Source: Pseudomonadota bacterium
Lineage (GTDB): Bacteria; Desulfobacterota; Binatia; Binatales; Binataceae
Reading direction: 5' to 3'
Length of the DNA: 64,000 bases
Assembly (NCBI GenBank): GCA_021323675.1
Contig: JAJPKP010000084.1
Span: forward strand, 1-64,000
The position numbers and the translations under genes are program-made. Position 1 is the first letter of the stretch; each line of letters begins with the position of its first letter. Shown here one piece after another: positions 8,365 through 17,569 of the stretch. The notes under the pieces are model-generated. The model ran no database searches, was not told where the DNA came from, and saw only the letters and a program-made list of their open reading frames with translations.

Positions 8365-9756
8365 TCAAACCTCCACCGTCATCCATTTGCCGGTCTTGAA
8401 GCGCCAGCTCTTGATGGCTGAGCGCACGATGTAATCGACCAGCAGCGACCACCAAATCCACACGATTGGTCCATGGCTACGAGCAATGAGTATCGTCACA
8501 AAGAGCCGAACGCCATAGAAGCCAGCCAGCGATCCGTACAGCGGGAACTGCGAGTCGCCCGCGCCGCGCAGTGCGCCGGTGATAGTCCAGTCAATCGCCA
8601 TCAGCGGCTGGGCGGCTCCGAGCGCGTACATGAACGTAACCGTGTAGTCGATGACCTGCGGATCGTCGATGAACAGCGCCGCAATCTGGCGCGCGAAAAC
8701 GATGAACACCAGCCCCATCCCGCTCATCATCAGGATCGCAAGGCGCGTCGAGACCCATCCCGCCTTGCGCGAAAATTCCGGGTCCTGCGCGCCGAGCCCC
8801 TGTCCGACAAGGGTCGCCGATGCGGATGAAAAGCCGAAGCCGGGCAGGAAGGAAAGGGCGAGAATGCGCACGCCGATAAAATAGGCGGCGACCTCCTTTT
8901 CACCATACGAAGCCACGAATGCCACATAGGCGACGAAGCCGAACTGGATCACCAGTTGCTCAATCGCCGCGGGATTGCCGACGCGCAGGATGCGCCAGCC
9001 CATGTCCCAGTCGGGCAACAAGCGGCTCCATCTGAAATTGAGCACCATCCCTTCCAGCGACAGCGCCCAGAAAAACAACAGGCCGCCGAACGAAATCGCG
9101 ATCAGCGAAGCGAACGCCGAGCCATCGACTCCGAGCGCGGGAACTCCGAACTTGCCGAAAATCAGCACGTAGTTGAGAAAAATGGCGAGCACGTCGATAA
9201 TCCCGCCGATCCATAGCGGCGTGCGCGTATCGCCCGCGCCGCGCAGCGCTGACGCGCACATCAGGAAGATTCCCTGAAACGGCTCCGAGAGCATCACTAC
9301 CTGCAGATAGCGCGCCCCCATCTCGGCCATCCGTCCCTTGACCCTGAACAGGGTCATCAACTGAGGAGCGAAGATGATGACGGGGATCGCGATGACCGTG
9401 GACACCAGGACCCCGAAGATGACGGATTGCTTCAGGACTTCTTCGGCCTCGTCGCGATCGGCCGCTCCGACGTAGCGCGCGACCAGCGCGATCGTGCCGG
9501 TGCCCACCGCGGCAATTCCGGCGCGCACCGCGCCGAGAATCTGCGTGGCAAGACCGACGGCTCCCACCGCTTCCGCCCCGAGCCGTCCCACCATCAGCAT
9601 CGAGGCGAGGCCCAGAATCGAGTCGAGCGCAAAAGACAGGATTACCGGCCACGCAAGCGCCCAAATCTCCGACCGCATCGATTCGGCCGGAGGAAGGACC
9701 ATCGCGGTCCCTGGCCGACTACCGGCCTCGGGGACCGACTCCAGGAATTCCGACAT
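8365..9756 (-). CDS. MATE-family multidrug/solute efflux transporter
   Basis: 463 residues with about 12 hydrophobic segments arranged as two six-helix halves. The first helix reads IWALAWPVILSFALDS, followed by MLMVGRLGAEAVGAVGLA, the conserved MATE start; the second half repeats it with AAIEQLVIQFGFVAYVAF. MATE proteins use Na+ or H+ gradients to export cationic compounds across the inner membrane. The substrate cannot be told from sequence. Start ATG 9756. Probably in one transcript with the lipoprotein downstream. Confidence 0.93.
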   Translation of the reverse strand: MSEFLESVPEAGSRPGTAMVLPPAESMRSEIWALAWPVILSFALDSILGLASMLMVGRLGAEAVGAVGLATQILGAVRAGIAAVGTGTIALVARYVGAADRDEAEEVLKQSVIFGVLVSTVIAIPVIIFAPQLMTLFRVKGRMAEMGARYLQVVMLSEPFQGIFLMCASALRGAGDTRTPLWIGGIIDVLAIFLNYVLIFGKFGVPALGVDGSAFASLIAISFGGLLFFWALSLEGMVLNFRWSRLLPDWDMGWRILRVGNPAAIEQLVIQFGFVAYVAFVASYGEKEVAAYFIGVRILALSFLPGFGFSSASATLVGQGLGAQDPEFSRKAGWVSTRLAILMMSGMGLVFIVFARQIAALFIDDPQVIDYTVTFMYALGAAQPLMAIDWTITGALRGAGDSQFPLYGSLAGFYGVRLFVTILIARSHGPIVWIWWSLLVDYIVRSAIKSWRFKTGKWMTVEV

Positions 9757-9819
9757 GATTGTGAGCAGTTACGCCAGCAGTAAGGGAATCAGTCAAGTGA
9801 CTGTCGCGCCGGCGGTGCT

Positions 9820-11865
9820 TCACGCGTTCGCCGCCGCCGGCTCCGCATTCTCAACCGCCGGCGGAGTCACCCGCACGGGCAGGATGACGAGGCTGAGCCC
9901 CTCGACCTGGAGATAGCGCTGAACTTCGAGGGCGGTATGCATATGCAGGAAGCGGCCGAGGTAACCCTCCGCTTCGTCGGAGAAGATGAGCTTGCCCGCG
10001 AAATAGACGACGTGCGGATATTCGTGGGCTACCTGCCGGCAGAGCTCGACGACCTCCAGCACCACGTCGGGGCCGAGCCCGGCGCGAAATTCGGCATGCA
10101 GCCCGATATCGGTCGCGAACTGGCAATATTCCTTCAGGTCGTCCGCGATACGTTCTTCAAGTTCCTTGACCTCTTTCGGTCCCTTCAGAAGCGCGGAGTC
10201 AACCTCTCCCACGCCGATAAAGACAACATTTTCGAATTCGTCCGGGAAAAGCCGGATCAGGGTCAGCAGCGTGGCAAGGCCGAGCCCGTTGAATCCATCG
10301 ACCAGGATAACGGCGGTGGGGGCGTTTGGATTGTGCTGGGGCGGTTTCTCGCGCTTTGCCTCGTAGAGCAGCGGCGTGACATCGGCCTCGAGTTGGCGCA
10401 ACGCCGCCGCGAATTCATCGTAATGGCGGCGAACCAGGTGGCAGATCCCGATAAGCGCGCCCGTGATCAGCACCGTCACCCATCCTCCTTCGTCGAATTT
10501 GAGTGTAAGCGTCAGCATCAGGATCGAAAACGTGAACAGGCATCCGATGCCATTGACGGCGAGTTTGCGCTTCCATCGAGATTCCTCCTTGCGCACCCGC
10601 CACCAGTGCACGCTCATCCCGAGCTGCGACAAGGTGAAGGTGATGAACACGTTGATGGCATACAGGATGACGAGCAGGCTGACGTGGGCGTGGGTCCCGA
10701 TCAGAATCAGGATAGCCGCGCCGCCCATCGCGATCACTCCGTCCTGCGTCACGAGCCGTCCGCTCAGATGCGAAAGCCGCTTGGGCAGCCATCGATCATT
10801 CGCCATCGTCGCGAGCACGCGGGGGCCGTCGATAAAGCCCGTCTGCGCCGCGACGAACAGCAGCGCGCCTTCGGTCACCAGCGTAAGAGTAACTATCGGG
10901 CGTCCGATGCCGATTCCCCCCAGCGCCCAGCGCGCCGTGGCATGCTCGAACATCACGGCGTTCAGCGTCTTGCCTTCCACGAGTTGCACATTCTCGAGCA
11001 GGTAGCCGATGAGAATTCCGCCCGCTATGAAGGCGAGCGAGCACGCCATATACAGCATCGTGCGTTTGCCGGTAACGGTCCGCGGTTCGCGAAGAATCGG
11101 CAAGCCGTTGCTCACCGCCTCGATTCCGGTGTAGGTGCCGGCTCCCATGCTGTAGGCGCGAAAGAAGACCGCCGCCATCGCCGCTACTCCCAGGGTATCG
11201 ATGCCGCCGTGAACATCGCGGACCGCGGCATGGAAGACGTCGGGCAACTCGGGCGCGCGGCTCAGGATCACGTACCCCACTAGCCACGTATGCATCACGA
11301 CAAAAGCAAGGAATACGGGCAGCAGCGACAGCACCGATTCCTTCACTCCGCGCAGGTTCATGCCGACCATCAGGACTACCACGAACAGACACACCCAGAA
11401 CTTGAGCCACAGAATCGAAGGCGGCAAAAAGCTGAAGATCGCGTCGGCGCCGCTCGCGATCGAAACCGAGATGGTCAGCACATAGTCGATGACCAGCGCG
11501 CATCCCGAGGTCACGCCGAAATAGGGACCCAGAAGCTTGGTCGCCACCAGATAGCCGCCGCCCCCGCTGGGGAAGAGGTCGATGGTCTGGGAGTAGGAAG
11601 CCGAGATCACGAAGACCGTCAGCGCCGTCATCAGCGCCAGAAAGATCGCGAGGTACTGATGCGGTCCCAGCGCAAGGAAGGCTTCCTGGGGTCCGTAGCA
11701 CGAAGAACTGAGGCCGTCGGAACCGAGCCCGACCCAGGCGAGGAAAGCGATCAGCGAGAGGCTGTGAAAGATGTGGGGATCGCGAACATCGCGCGGCGGC
11801 CCGATGAGTTTTTCACCGAGGGCGGCTACCGCGCTGGAGCTGGTCTTGCGAGATTTTGATTCCAT
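9820..11865 (-). CDS. APC-superfamily transporter, KimA-like (probable K+ uptake)
   Basis: 681 residues from ATG 11865 (MESKSRKTSSS); a longer reading needs a TTG start at 11901. About 12 membrane helices, with LGSDGLSSSCYGPQEAF in the first and FPSGGGGYLVATKLLG later, both typical of the KimA/YdaO branch of the APC superfamily. A soluble C-terminal part of about 170 residues follows (TAVILVDGFNGLGLATL). KimA proteins import potassium with protons in the inner membrane; that function is transferred by family resemblance only. No c-di-AMP riboswitch is visible upstream. Confidence 0.82.
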   Translation of the reverse strand: MESKSRKTSSSAVAALGEKLIGPPRDVRDPHIFHSLSLIAFLAWVGLGSDGLSSSCYGPQEAFLALGPHQYLAIFLALMTALTVFVISASYSQTIDLFPSGGGGYLVATKLLGPYFGVTSGCALVIDYVLTISVSIASGADAIFSFLPPSILWLKFWVCLFVVVLMVGMNLRGVKESVLSLLPVFLAFVVMHTWLVGYVILSRAPELPDVFHAAVRDVHGGIDTLGVAAMAAVFFRAYSMGAGTYTGIEAVSNGLPILREPRTVTGKRTMLYMACSLAFIAGGILIGYLLENVQLVEGKTLNAVMFEHATARWALGGIGIGRPIVTLTLVTEGALLFVAAQTGFIDGPRVLATMANDRWLPKRLSHLSGRLVTQDGVIAMGGAAILILIGTHAHVSLLVILYAINVFITFTLSQLGMSVHWWRVRKEESRWKRKLAVNGIGCLFTFSILMLTLTLKFDEGGWVTVLITGALIGICHLVRRHYDEFAAALRQLEADVTPLLYEAKREKPPQHNPNAPTAVILVDGFNGLGLATLLTLIRLFPDEFENVVFIGVGEVDSALLKGPKEVKELEERIADDLKEYCQFATDIGLHAEFRAGLGPDVVLEVVELCRQVAHEYPHVVYFAGKLIFSDEAEGYLGRFLHMHTALEVQRYLQVEGLSLVILPVRVTPPAVENAEPAAANA

Positions 11866-11950
11866 CGGAATGACGGCGGCTGCCGCAAAAAAACGGCGCA
11901 AATTTACGGGAAATCAAGCGCGAGCGCAAAACCGCGCGATCATCCGCCGA

Positions 11951-12853
11951 TCATACGGAGTATTGCGCGCGTTCGAGTCCAAGCTGGTAGCGCGCCGCAT
12001 CGATCAGGTTCTGCATCAGCGCCACGACGGTCATCGGGCCGGTCCCTCCCGGATTCAGCGTTATCCATCCCGCTACTTCTTTGACCCCCTCGAAGTCCAC
12101 ATCGCCGGCGAAGCGTCCCGGCCCCACCCGCCGAAAGCCTACATCTATTACGCATGCTCCGGGCTTAACCATGTCCGCGGTGATGAGCCACGGCCTCCCC
12201 ACGTCCGCTCCGACGCACGGCACCAGGATGTCGGCTTCGCGGCAGATCGAGGCAAGGTCGCGCGTATGGCGATGACACCAGGTGACGGTCGCATTGCGCA
12301 GCCTGCCCCCAAGAATCAGCGCCGCGGGCTTGCCCGCGATGTCGCTTCTCCCGATGACCACGGTGCGGGCGCCATCCACCGGTACCCGGTATTCGTCGAG
12401 CAGCGAGAGAATTCCGCGGGGCGTGCAGGGGATGAACCGTCCCCACTCACCCCGATAAAAGCCGCTCACGCTCGATGCTCCAACCGCGTCCACGTCTTTA
12501 AGCGGATCGATCGCGTCGAAGAGCCGAAACCGATGGACGCGTTCGGGCAAGGGGAGCTGGATCAGGATGCCGGTGATGCCCGGATTGCGATTGAGCTTGC
12601 CGATCACGTCGAGCATCACCTCGGTGGTGCACTCCTGCTCCTCCATCGTGATGGTCTCGCTGCCGAACCCGAGATCCAACGCCATTTTCTGCTTGTTACG
12701 CACGTACTGGCGCGATGCCGCGTCCTTGCCGACCAGGATGGCCGCGAGCGACGGAACGCATCGATGGCGATCCCGCAGTTCCCGGGCGTGCGCGCGCACT
12801 TCCGGCAGAAGTTTCTCCCGCAGCGCCCGCCCATCCATGATTATCGCAGCCAT
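11951..12853 (-). CDS. folD: Methylene-THF dehydrogenase/cyclohydrolase
   Basis: 300 residues, normal FolD length. It interconverts 5,10-methylene-THF and 10-formyl-THF in the cytoplasm. The catalytic Tyr/Lys are in SRQYVRNKQKMA; the substrate loop ILIQLPLP and KDVDAVG are present; the dinucleotide site reads VIGRSDIAGKPAA; the C-terminal signature is NPGGTGPMTV. Start ATG 12853, 128 bp from the divergent gcvT gene: the glycine cleavage system makes methylene-THF, so the two sit together functionally. Confidence 0.96.
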   Translation of the reverse strand: MAAIIMDGRALREKLLPEVRAHARELRDRHRCVPSLAAILVGKDAASRQYVRNKQKMALDLGFGSETITMEEQECTTEVMLDVIGKLNRNPGITGILIQLPLPERVHRFRLFDAIDPLKDVDAVGASSVSGFYRGEWGRFIPCTPRGILSLLDEYRVPVDGARTVVIGRSDIAGKPAALILGGRLRNATVTWCHRHTRDLASICREADILVPCVGADVGRPWLITADMVKPGACVIDVGFRRVGPGRFAGDVDFEGVKEVAGWITLNPGGTGPMTVVALMQNLIDAARYQLGLERAQYSV

Positions 12854-12981
12854 CGCGTTTCACTCGAATATAGCACGCTTGATTGCGGGGCAAGCGATTG
12901 TGGATAGCGCGCCGCGATTGTGGGCATCCGCACGCAATTTGTCTCGTTGATGCAATTTCGGTTTGTTAGGATGAGTCGAAC

Positions 12982-14109
12982 ATGGACGCGCCCAAGCGTA
13001 CCGCACTTTTTGCCGTCCACCAGAAACTAGGCGCCCGGATGACGGTTTTCGGTGGTTTTGAGATGCCCGTCAGCTACGGCGGGATCATCGCTGAACATCG
13101 CACCGTGCGGTCCGCCGCCGGCCTGTTCGACTTGAGCCATATGGGCGAATTCGAGGTGCGTGGTCCGCACGCGCTTGAACTGCTCGAACGCGCGCTCACG
13201 AATTCCGCCGCGCGGCTTCGCCCCGGGCAGGCTCAGTACACCATAATGTGCGCCGAGGACGGCGGCACCATCGACGATCTGATCGTCTACCACCGTGGCG
13301 AAGACGACTACCTGCTGTGCGTGAACGCCTCGAACATCGCCGCCGACTGGAGCTGGCTGAACGAAATAAACGCCTCGGCGCGTGCGGAGCTTCGCGACGT
13401 CAGCGATCAAACCGCGCTGGTTGCGATGCAGGGGCCGCGAACCGCCGAAATTCTGGGCCGAATCGCCGATTTTCCCATCGCCGACGTCCCCAGGTTTGCG
13501 ATTCACGAGGGCCGTATCGCGGGCGTGAAGTGCCTCGCGGCACGCACCGGCTACACCGGCGAGGACGGCTTCGAGCTGTTCACCGCTTCGGCGGACGGGC
13601 AGCGGCTTTTTTCCGAAGCGCTCGAAGCGGGCAAAGGGGAAGGATTGGCGCCGTGCGGACTCGGAGCTCGAGATACTCTAAGGCTTGAAGCCGGCTTGCC
13701 CCTGTATGGGCACGAACTCGACCGATCGACCTCGCCGCTGGAAGCGGGCCTCGGCGTGTTCGTCAAACTGGGACGGCCTTTTATCGGAGAGCCTGCCTTG
13801 CGATCGCAGCGCGAACGCGGACTGCGCAAGCGGCTGGCCGGAATCGAAACCGACGATGCGCGCAGCATCGCTCGCCAGGGGTACAAGATTTTTCAGGATG
13901 GGCGCGAAGCGGGAGTTGTCACGAGCGGAACGATGGCTCCGACGATCGGGCGGCCGATCGCGATGGGTTATCTTGCCGTCGGCGACACTTCGCGGACGCC
14001 CGCGGCCGCGGGCATGAGTATCGCGGTCGAAATTCGCAACCGTCTGGTCCCCGCCACCATCGTAAAGCTTCCATTCTATCGGCGCCCTCAAACGGATTTG
14101 CCTTCCTGA
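12982..14109 (+). CDS. gcvT: Glycine cleavage system T protein (aminomethyltransferase)
   Basis: 375 residues. It releases ammonia and passes the methylene group from lipoyl-GcvH to THF. Visible marks: FGGFEMPVSYGGIIAEH near the N-terminus, GLFDLSHMGEFEVRG, LIVYHRGEDDYLLCVNASN with the catalytic Asp region, and GYTGEDGFELF. Start ATG 12982. It heads a plus-strand run with gcvPA and gcvPB. The gap to gcvPA is only 58 bp and holds no gcvH, which usually lies here. Confidence 0.96.
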   Translation: MDAPKRTALFAVHQKLGARMTVFGGFEMPVSYGGIIAEHRTVRSAAGLFDLSHMGEFEVRGPHALELLERALTNSAARLRPGQAQYTIMCAEDGGTIDDLIVYHRGEDDYLLCVNASNIAADWSWLNEINASARAELRDVSDQTALVAMQGPRTAEILGRIADFPIADVPRFAIHEGRIAGVKCLAARTGYTGEDGFELFTASADGQRLFSEALEAGKGEGLAPCGLGARDTLRLEAGLPLYGHELDRSTSPLEAGLGVFVKLGRPFIGEPALRSQRERGLRKRLAGIETDDARSIARQGYKIFQDGREAGVVTSGTMAPTIGRPIAMGYLAVGDTSRTPAAAGMSIAVEIRNRLVPATIVKLPFYRRPQTDLPS

Positions 14110-14167
14110 CATGCGTCAGGATTCTTCTTATCGAATGCCGCGGGGCCGAGGAGGAGATTAGTCTCTA

Positions 14168-15517
14168 ATGCGATTCATACCACACACCTCGGCGGACGCG
14201 GCGGCGATGCTCGAGGCGATTGGTGCCGCTAGCATCGACGAGCTTGTCCGACATATTCCGGCCGCGCTGCGCGATCGCGCCCGAATCAACCTCGAGCCGG
14301 GTCGCGGAGAAGCCGAGGTGGTCGCCGAATTGCGGGCGCTCGCCGATCGCAACGAGGGTGCGCGCGAGTACGTGACCTTTCTTGGCGCCGGCTACTATCG
14401 GCATTATATCCCGGCCGCGGTCCGCGCGATCGCCTCGCGCGCTGAGTTTGCCACCAGTTATACGCCCTACCAGGCGGAGGCGAGCCAGGGGACTACGCAG
14501 GCGATTTTCGAATTCCAGACCTTGATCACCCAACTCACCGCGATGGATGTCGCCAACGCGAGCATGTATGACGGCGCTTCCGCGGCGGCTGAGGCGGTGC
14601 TGATGGCGCGCAGGCTTTTGCCGAAGCGCCGGGTGATAGCGGTCGCCAGGTCGCTATGGCCCGACTATCGCGCGACGATTCGTACTTATCTAAGCGCGCT
14701 CGGCGGAGTTGAGATTGTTGAGATTCCCTTCGACGGCGAGACCGGGATGGTCGATCTGAAAGCGTTGGCGGCGATGGCCGGCGATGATCTGCTGGCGGTC
14801 GTCATCGGATACCCCAACGCTTTCGGAATCGTCGAGCCGCTGGAATCGGCGGCCGAAATAGCCCGTCGCGCGGGCGCGTTGGTAATTTCATCGACCGCGG
14901 AAGCTCTGGCACTCGGGCTTCTGAAGCCTCCCGGCGATCTCGGCGCCGATATCGTAACCGGAGAAGGACAAAGCTTCGGGCTGCCGGTCGCGTTCGGCGG
15001 ACCCGGAGTCGGGTTTATGGCGGCACGAACGGCGCATCTGCGGCAGATGCCCGGACGGCTGGTCGGCCAGACCCGCGATCGCGACGGGCGCCGCGCGTTC
15101 TGCCTGACTCTGTCGACACGCGAGCAGCATATCCGCCGCGAACGGGCGACCTCGAACATCTGCACCAATCATTCACTTTGCGCCCTGGCGGCAACTGTTT
15201 ATCTGTCGCTGATGGGAAGGGCCGGGCTCAGGGAGCTCGCCGAACGCAATGTCGAGCTGGCGCACGAGGCGGCTGAGATGCTGGCGCATCGCGGCATTCG
15301 CGGCCGTTTCAGCGGGCCGTTTTTCAACGAATTCGCCGTAAGACTGCCGCATCCGGATGCCGCCCTGGCGTGGGCCGAGCAGCGAAGAGTCCTGGCCGGA
15401 GTCGCGATGCGCCCGCATTACGCGGAGCTGAGCGATTGCGTGCTGGTCTCTGTTACGGAGATGAACAACAGCTCCGAGTTGACGATGCTGGCGGATGTGT
15501 TGGCGGAGGCGCGTTGA
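14168..15517 (+). CDS. gcvPA: Glycine dehydrogenase (decarboxylating) subunit 1
   Basis: 449 residues, the N-terminal half of a split P protein. Together with GcvPB it decarboxylates glycine using PLP. The start MRFIPHTSADAAAMLEAIG and the segments ASQGTTQAIFEFQTL and NASMYDGASAAAEAVLM are characteristic, as is the C-terminal VTEMNNSSEL. Its stop is followed directly by the ATG of gcvPB, so the two subunits are likely translationally coupled at equal dose. Confidence 0.96.
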   Translation: MRFIPHTSADAAAMLEAIGAASIDELVRHIPAALRDRARINLEPGRGEAEVVAELRALADRNEGAREYVTFLGAGYYRHYIPAAVRAIASRAEFATSYTPYQAEASQGTTQAIFEFQTLITQLTAMDVANASMYDGASAAAEAVLMARRLLPKRRVIAVARSLWPDYRATIRTYLSALGGVEIVEIPFDGETGMVDLKALAAMAGDDLLAVVIGYPNAFGIVEPLESAAEIARRAGALVISSTAEALALGLLKPPGDLGADIVTGEGQSFGLPVAFGGPGVGFMAARTAHLRQMPGRLVGQTRDRDGRRAFCLTLSTREQHIRRERATSNICTNHSLCALAATVYLSLMGRAGLRELAERNVELAHEAAEMLAHRGIRGRFSGPFFNEFAVRLPHPDAALAWAEQRRVLAGVAMRPHYAELSDCVLVSVTEMNNSSELTMLADVLAEAR

Positions 15518-17044
15518 ATGGCGACTGCGGGAAAAATCAAACCAATTGCGATGAATTCAAAAACGGAACCAGGCAAAGCGACGCAACCAAACAGGGTTCC
15601 GCTGATTTTTGAGCTTTCCTCCGAAGGCCGGCGCGGTGCGGATATGGCTCCTCGCAAGGCCGGCCGGCGCTCCGGCGCGGAAATTCTGGGACCGCAGTTG
15701 TGCAGGGACGACCTCAAGGGGTTTCCGGAATTGAGCGAGCCGCAAGTGGTCCGCCATTTCCTGCGGCTGGCGCAGCTTAACTTCGCCCAGGCCCTTCAGT
15801 TCTATCCGCTGGGATCGTGCACGATGAAGTACAACCCGGTGGTCAACGACGAGATGGCGGCGCTGGACGGTTTCGCGGCAATCCACCCCCTCGCGCCGCC
15901 GCACCTCGCGCAGGGCGCGTTCGAATTGATGGCCCGCCTGGAAGCCGCGCTCGCCGAAATTACCGGGATGGATGCGGTTTCATTGCATCCAGCGGCCGGA
16001 GCGCAGGGCGAGCTCACGGGACTGCTGGTGATGCGCGCGTATCATCGCAAGCGCGGCGAGACTCGCCATAAAGTGATCATCCCCGACACCGCCCACGGAA
16101 CCAATCCCGCAAGCTGCACTCTCGCCGGCTTCGAGGTGATGGTCGCGCGTTCCAACGCGCGCGGGTTTATCGACGCCGCTGAAGTGAAGCGGCTGGTCAG
16201 CACCGATGTCGCTGCGATGATGGTGACGAATCCGAACACGATCGGTGTCTTCGAGCCCGAGATCTGCGAGATTGCCAAAATCCTGCACGACCAGGGCGCG
16301 CTGTTGTACATGGACGGCGCCAACATGAATGCGCTGATGGGAGTCGCCAAACCCGGCCATATGGGCGCCGACGTCGTTCAGCTCAATCTCCACAAAACTT
16401 TTTCGACCCCCCACGGCGGCGGCGGGCCGGGCGCCGGGCCCGTCTGTGTCAAACGGGAACTCGAACCGTTTTTGCCCGCTCCACGCCTCAAGAAAACGGA
16501 GCGGGGATGGGTTTTCGACGAGGACCGGCCGGACTCGATCGGCCGGTTGCGATCGTTTCATGGCAATTTCGGGATGCTGGTGCGCGCGTACGCTTACATC
16601 CTCGCGCTTGGAGGCGACGGCCTGGCACAGGCGAGCCGAACCGCGATCCTGGCCGCCAACTACATCCGCAAACGTCTTGAAGATCGCTTCCCATGCGCAT
16701 CACCGGAACCATCGATGCACGAATGCGTTCTTCAGCACGACCTCGAAAGCCGCGCCGGAGTTTCAACCTTGGAGATAGCAAAGCGGCTTCTCGATTTCGG
16801 AATCCATCCCCCGACCATCTACTTTCCGCTGGTGGTAAAGGGCGCGATGATGATCGAGCCGACCGAAACCGAGGCGAAAGAGGTCCTCGACAATTTCATC
16901 GCTGTGATGGAGCGAATATACGACGAAGCAATCGACGACCCGGAAGTCGTCAAGAATGCCCCGCACACGCTGCGATTGTCGCGAGTCGATGAAGCGGAAG
17001 CGGCGCGCCGTCCGATTCTGCGCTGGCAGCCGAAGGCCGAGTAA
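15518..17044 (+). CDS. gcvPB: Glycine dehydrogenase (decarboxylating) subunit 2
   Basis: 508 residues from ATG 15518; an ATG at 15551 is an alternative that trims 11 residues. PLP-binding half of the split P protein: the cofactor Lys is in QLNLHKTFSTPHGGGGPG, with TAHGTNPASCTLAGF and YPLGSCTMKYNP upstream, all typical. The N-terminus before PLIFELSSEGRRG is about 27 residues and poorly conserved. It completes the gcvT-gcvPA-gcvPB unit; GcvH and lipoamide dehydrogenase must be encoded elsewhere. Confidence 0.96.
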   Translation: MATAGKIKPIAMNSKTEPGKATQPNRVPLIFELSSEGRRGADMAPRKAGRRSGAEILGPQLCRDDLKGFPELSEPQVVRHFLRLAQLNFAQALQFYPLGSCTMKYNPVVNDEMAALDGFAAIHPLAPPHLAQGAFELMARLEAALAEITGMDAVSLHPAAGAQGELTGLLVMRAYHRKRGETRHKVIIPDTAHGTNPASCTLAGFEVMVARSNARGFIDAAEVKRLVSTDVAAMMVTNPNTIGVFEPEICEIAKILHDQGALLYMDGANMNALMGVAKPGHMGADVVQLNLHKTFSTPHGGGGPGAGPVCVKRELEPFLPAPRLKKTERGWVFDEDRPDSIGRLRSFHGNFGMLVRAYAYILALGGDGLAQASRTAILAANYIRKRLEDRFPCASPEPSMHECVLQHDLESRAGVSTLEIAKRLLDFGIHPPTIYFPLVVKGAMMIEPTETEAKEVLDNFIAVMERIYDEAIDDPEVVKNAPHTLRLSRVDEAEAARRPILRWQPKAE

Positions 17045-17250
17045 TGTCGGCGGTTTCGGCAAGCATCGCCCCGAAAAAGAGCACCGCCAATGTTTCGAAT
17101 CAGTGCAAATTCCCCTTAGCAGAGGTTCGTGGTTTCGCCGTCGGGAGGTACGGCAAATTTTTCTTGCTTTTGCCGGACGAATTGCCGAAGCTAGCAGTAC
17201 GATTAACTGGCACGGTACGTGCTGAGGAAATGGGGGCGACACATGCCTAA
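17044..17250 (+). CDS. Doubtful small ORF after gcvPB
   Basis: 68 codons. Its ATG overlaps the gcvPB stop as TAATG, with GAAGG a few bases upstream, so coupled translation is possible. The protein has no recognisable domain and the 3' part overlaps the sigma-54 promoter candidate at 17208-17223. It may be chance. If it is not a gene, 17045-17242 is noncoding leader for the regulator downstream. Confidence 0.22.
   Translation: MSAVSASIAPKKSTANVSNQCKFPLAEVRGFAVGRYGKFFLLLPDELPKLAVRLTGTVRAEEMGATHA
17208..17223 (+). promoter_or_regulatory. Candidate sigma-54 (-24/-12) promoter
   Basis: The bases TGGCACGGTACGTGCT match the RpoN consensus TGGCACG-N4-TTGCW with one change (G for the first T of TTGC). 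The invariant GG (17209-17210) and GC (17221-17222) are at the required spacing. It points at the small ORF at 17243 and the sigma-54 activator at 17570. Found by eye; not scored against a matrix. Confidence 0.6.
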
Positions 17251-17497
17251 GCGAAAACTCTGTGTCGCGGGGGATTTCTCAGTGTCTGAGACAGAGCGGC
17301 AGCAACCTAACGCCAGGGACCTTTGCAGAGCCATGTTCGTCGAGGGGGCGCGTGTGCTTGGTTTTTCCCTGGAGGCGCGAATATCCCTTAAAGCCCAGGA
17401 GCAAATCCTGGAGGCGGCCCAAATCCTGGCGGATGAGCTCGCCACGCTGCTCCAGATGCAGCGCGAAAAGAGAGTTCCGTATCTGACCCGCAACTGA
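17243..17497 (+). CDS. Small hypothetical protein upstream of sigma-54 activator
   Basis: 84 residues from ATG 17243 (MPKRKLCVAGDFSVSETERQ); an in-frame ATG at 17219 lies inside the promoter candidate. No known domain. The second half (SLEARISLKAQEQILEAA, then ILADELATLLQMQREKR) should form a long amphipathic helix. Only 72 bp separate it from the regulator gene. A GGGGG run precedes the start. It could be a small partner of the regulator or a leader ORF. Probable but unproven gene. Confidence 0.5.
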   Translation: MPKRKLCVAGDFSVSETERQQPNARDLCRAMFVEGARVLGFSLEARISLKAQEQILEAAQILADELATLLQMQREKRVPYLTRN

Positions 17498-17569
17498 CCA
17501 GGTGCATCTGGCTGCTGATGCGAAGAGGGACGGCCGCGTGGCGGACAGCCCCGGGCCGCTATAGCCGCT

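Noticed and set aside
9790-9803. Hyphenated palindrome CAGTCA-AG-TGACTG
   Set aside because: Short, no T-run and no regulator context; probably chance.
9937-11283. 448-residue plus-strand ORF
   Set aside because: Antisense to the KimA-like transporter; His/Asp/Arg-rich composition typical of reverse reading.
12854-12981. Glycine riboswitch before gcvT
   Set aside because: The 128-bp gap is too short and lacks the paired aptamer core; no recognisable motif.
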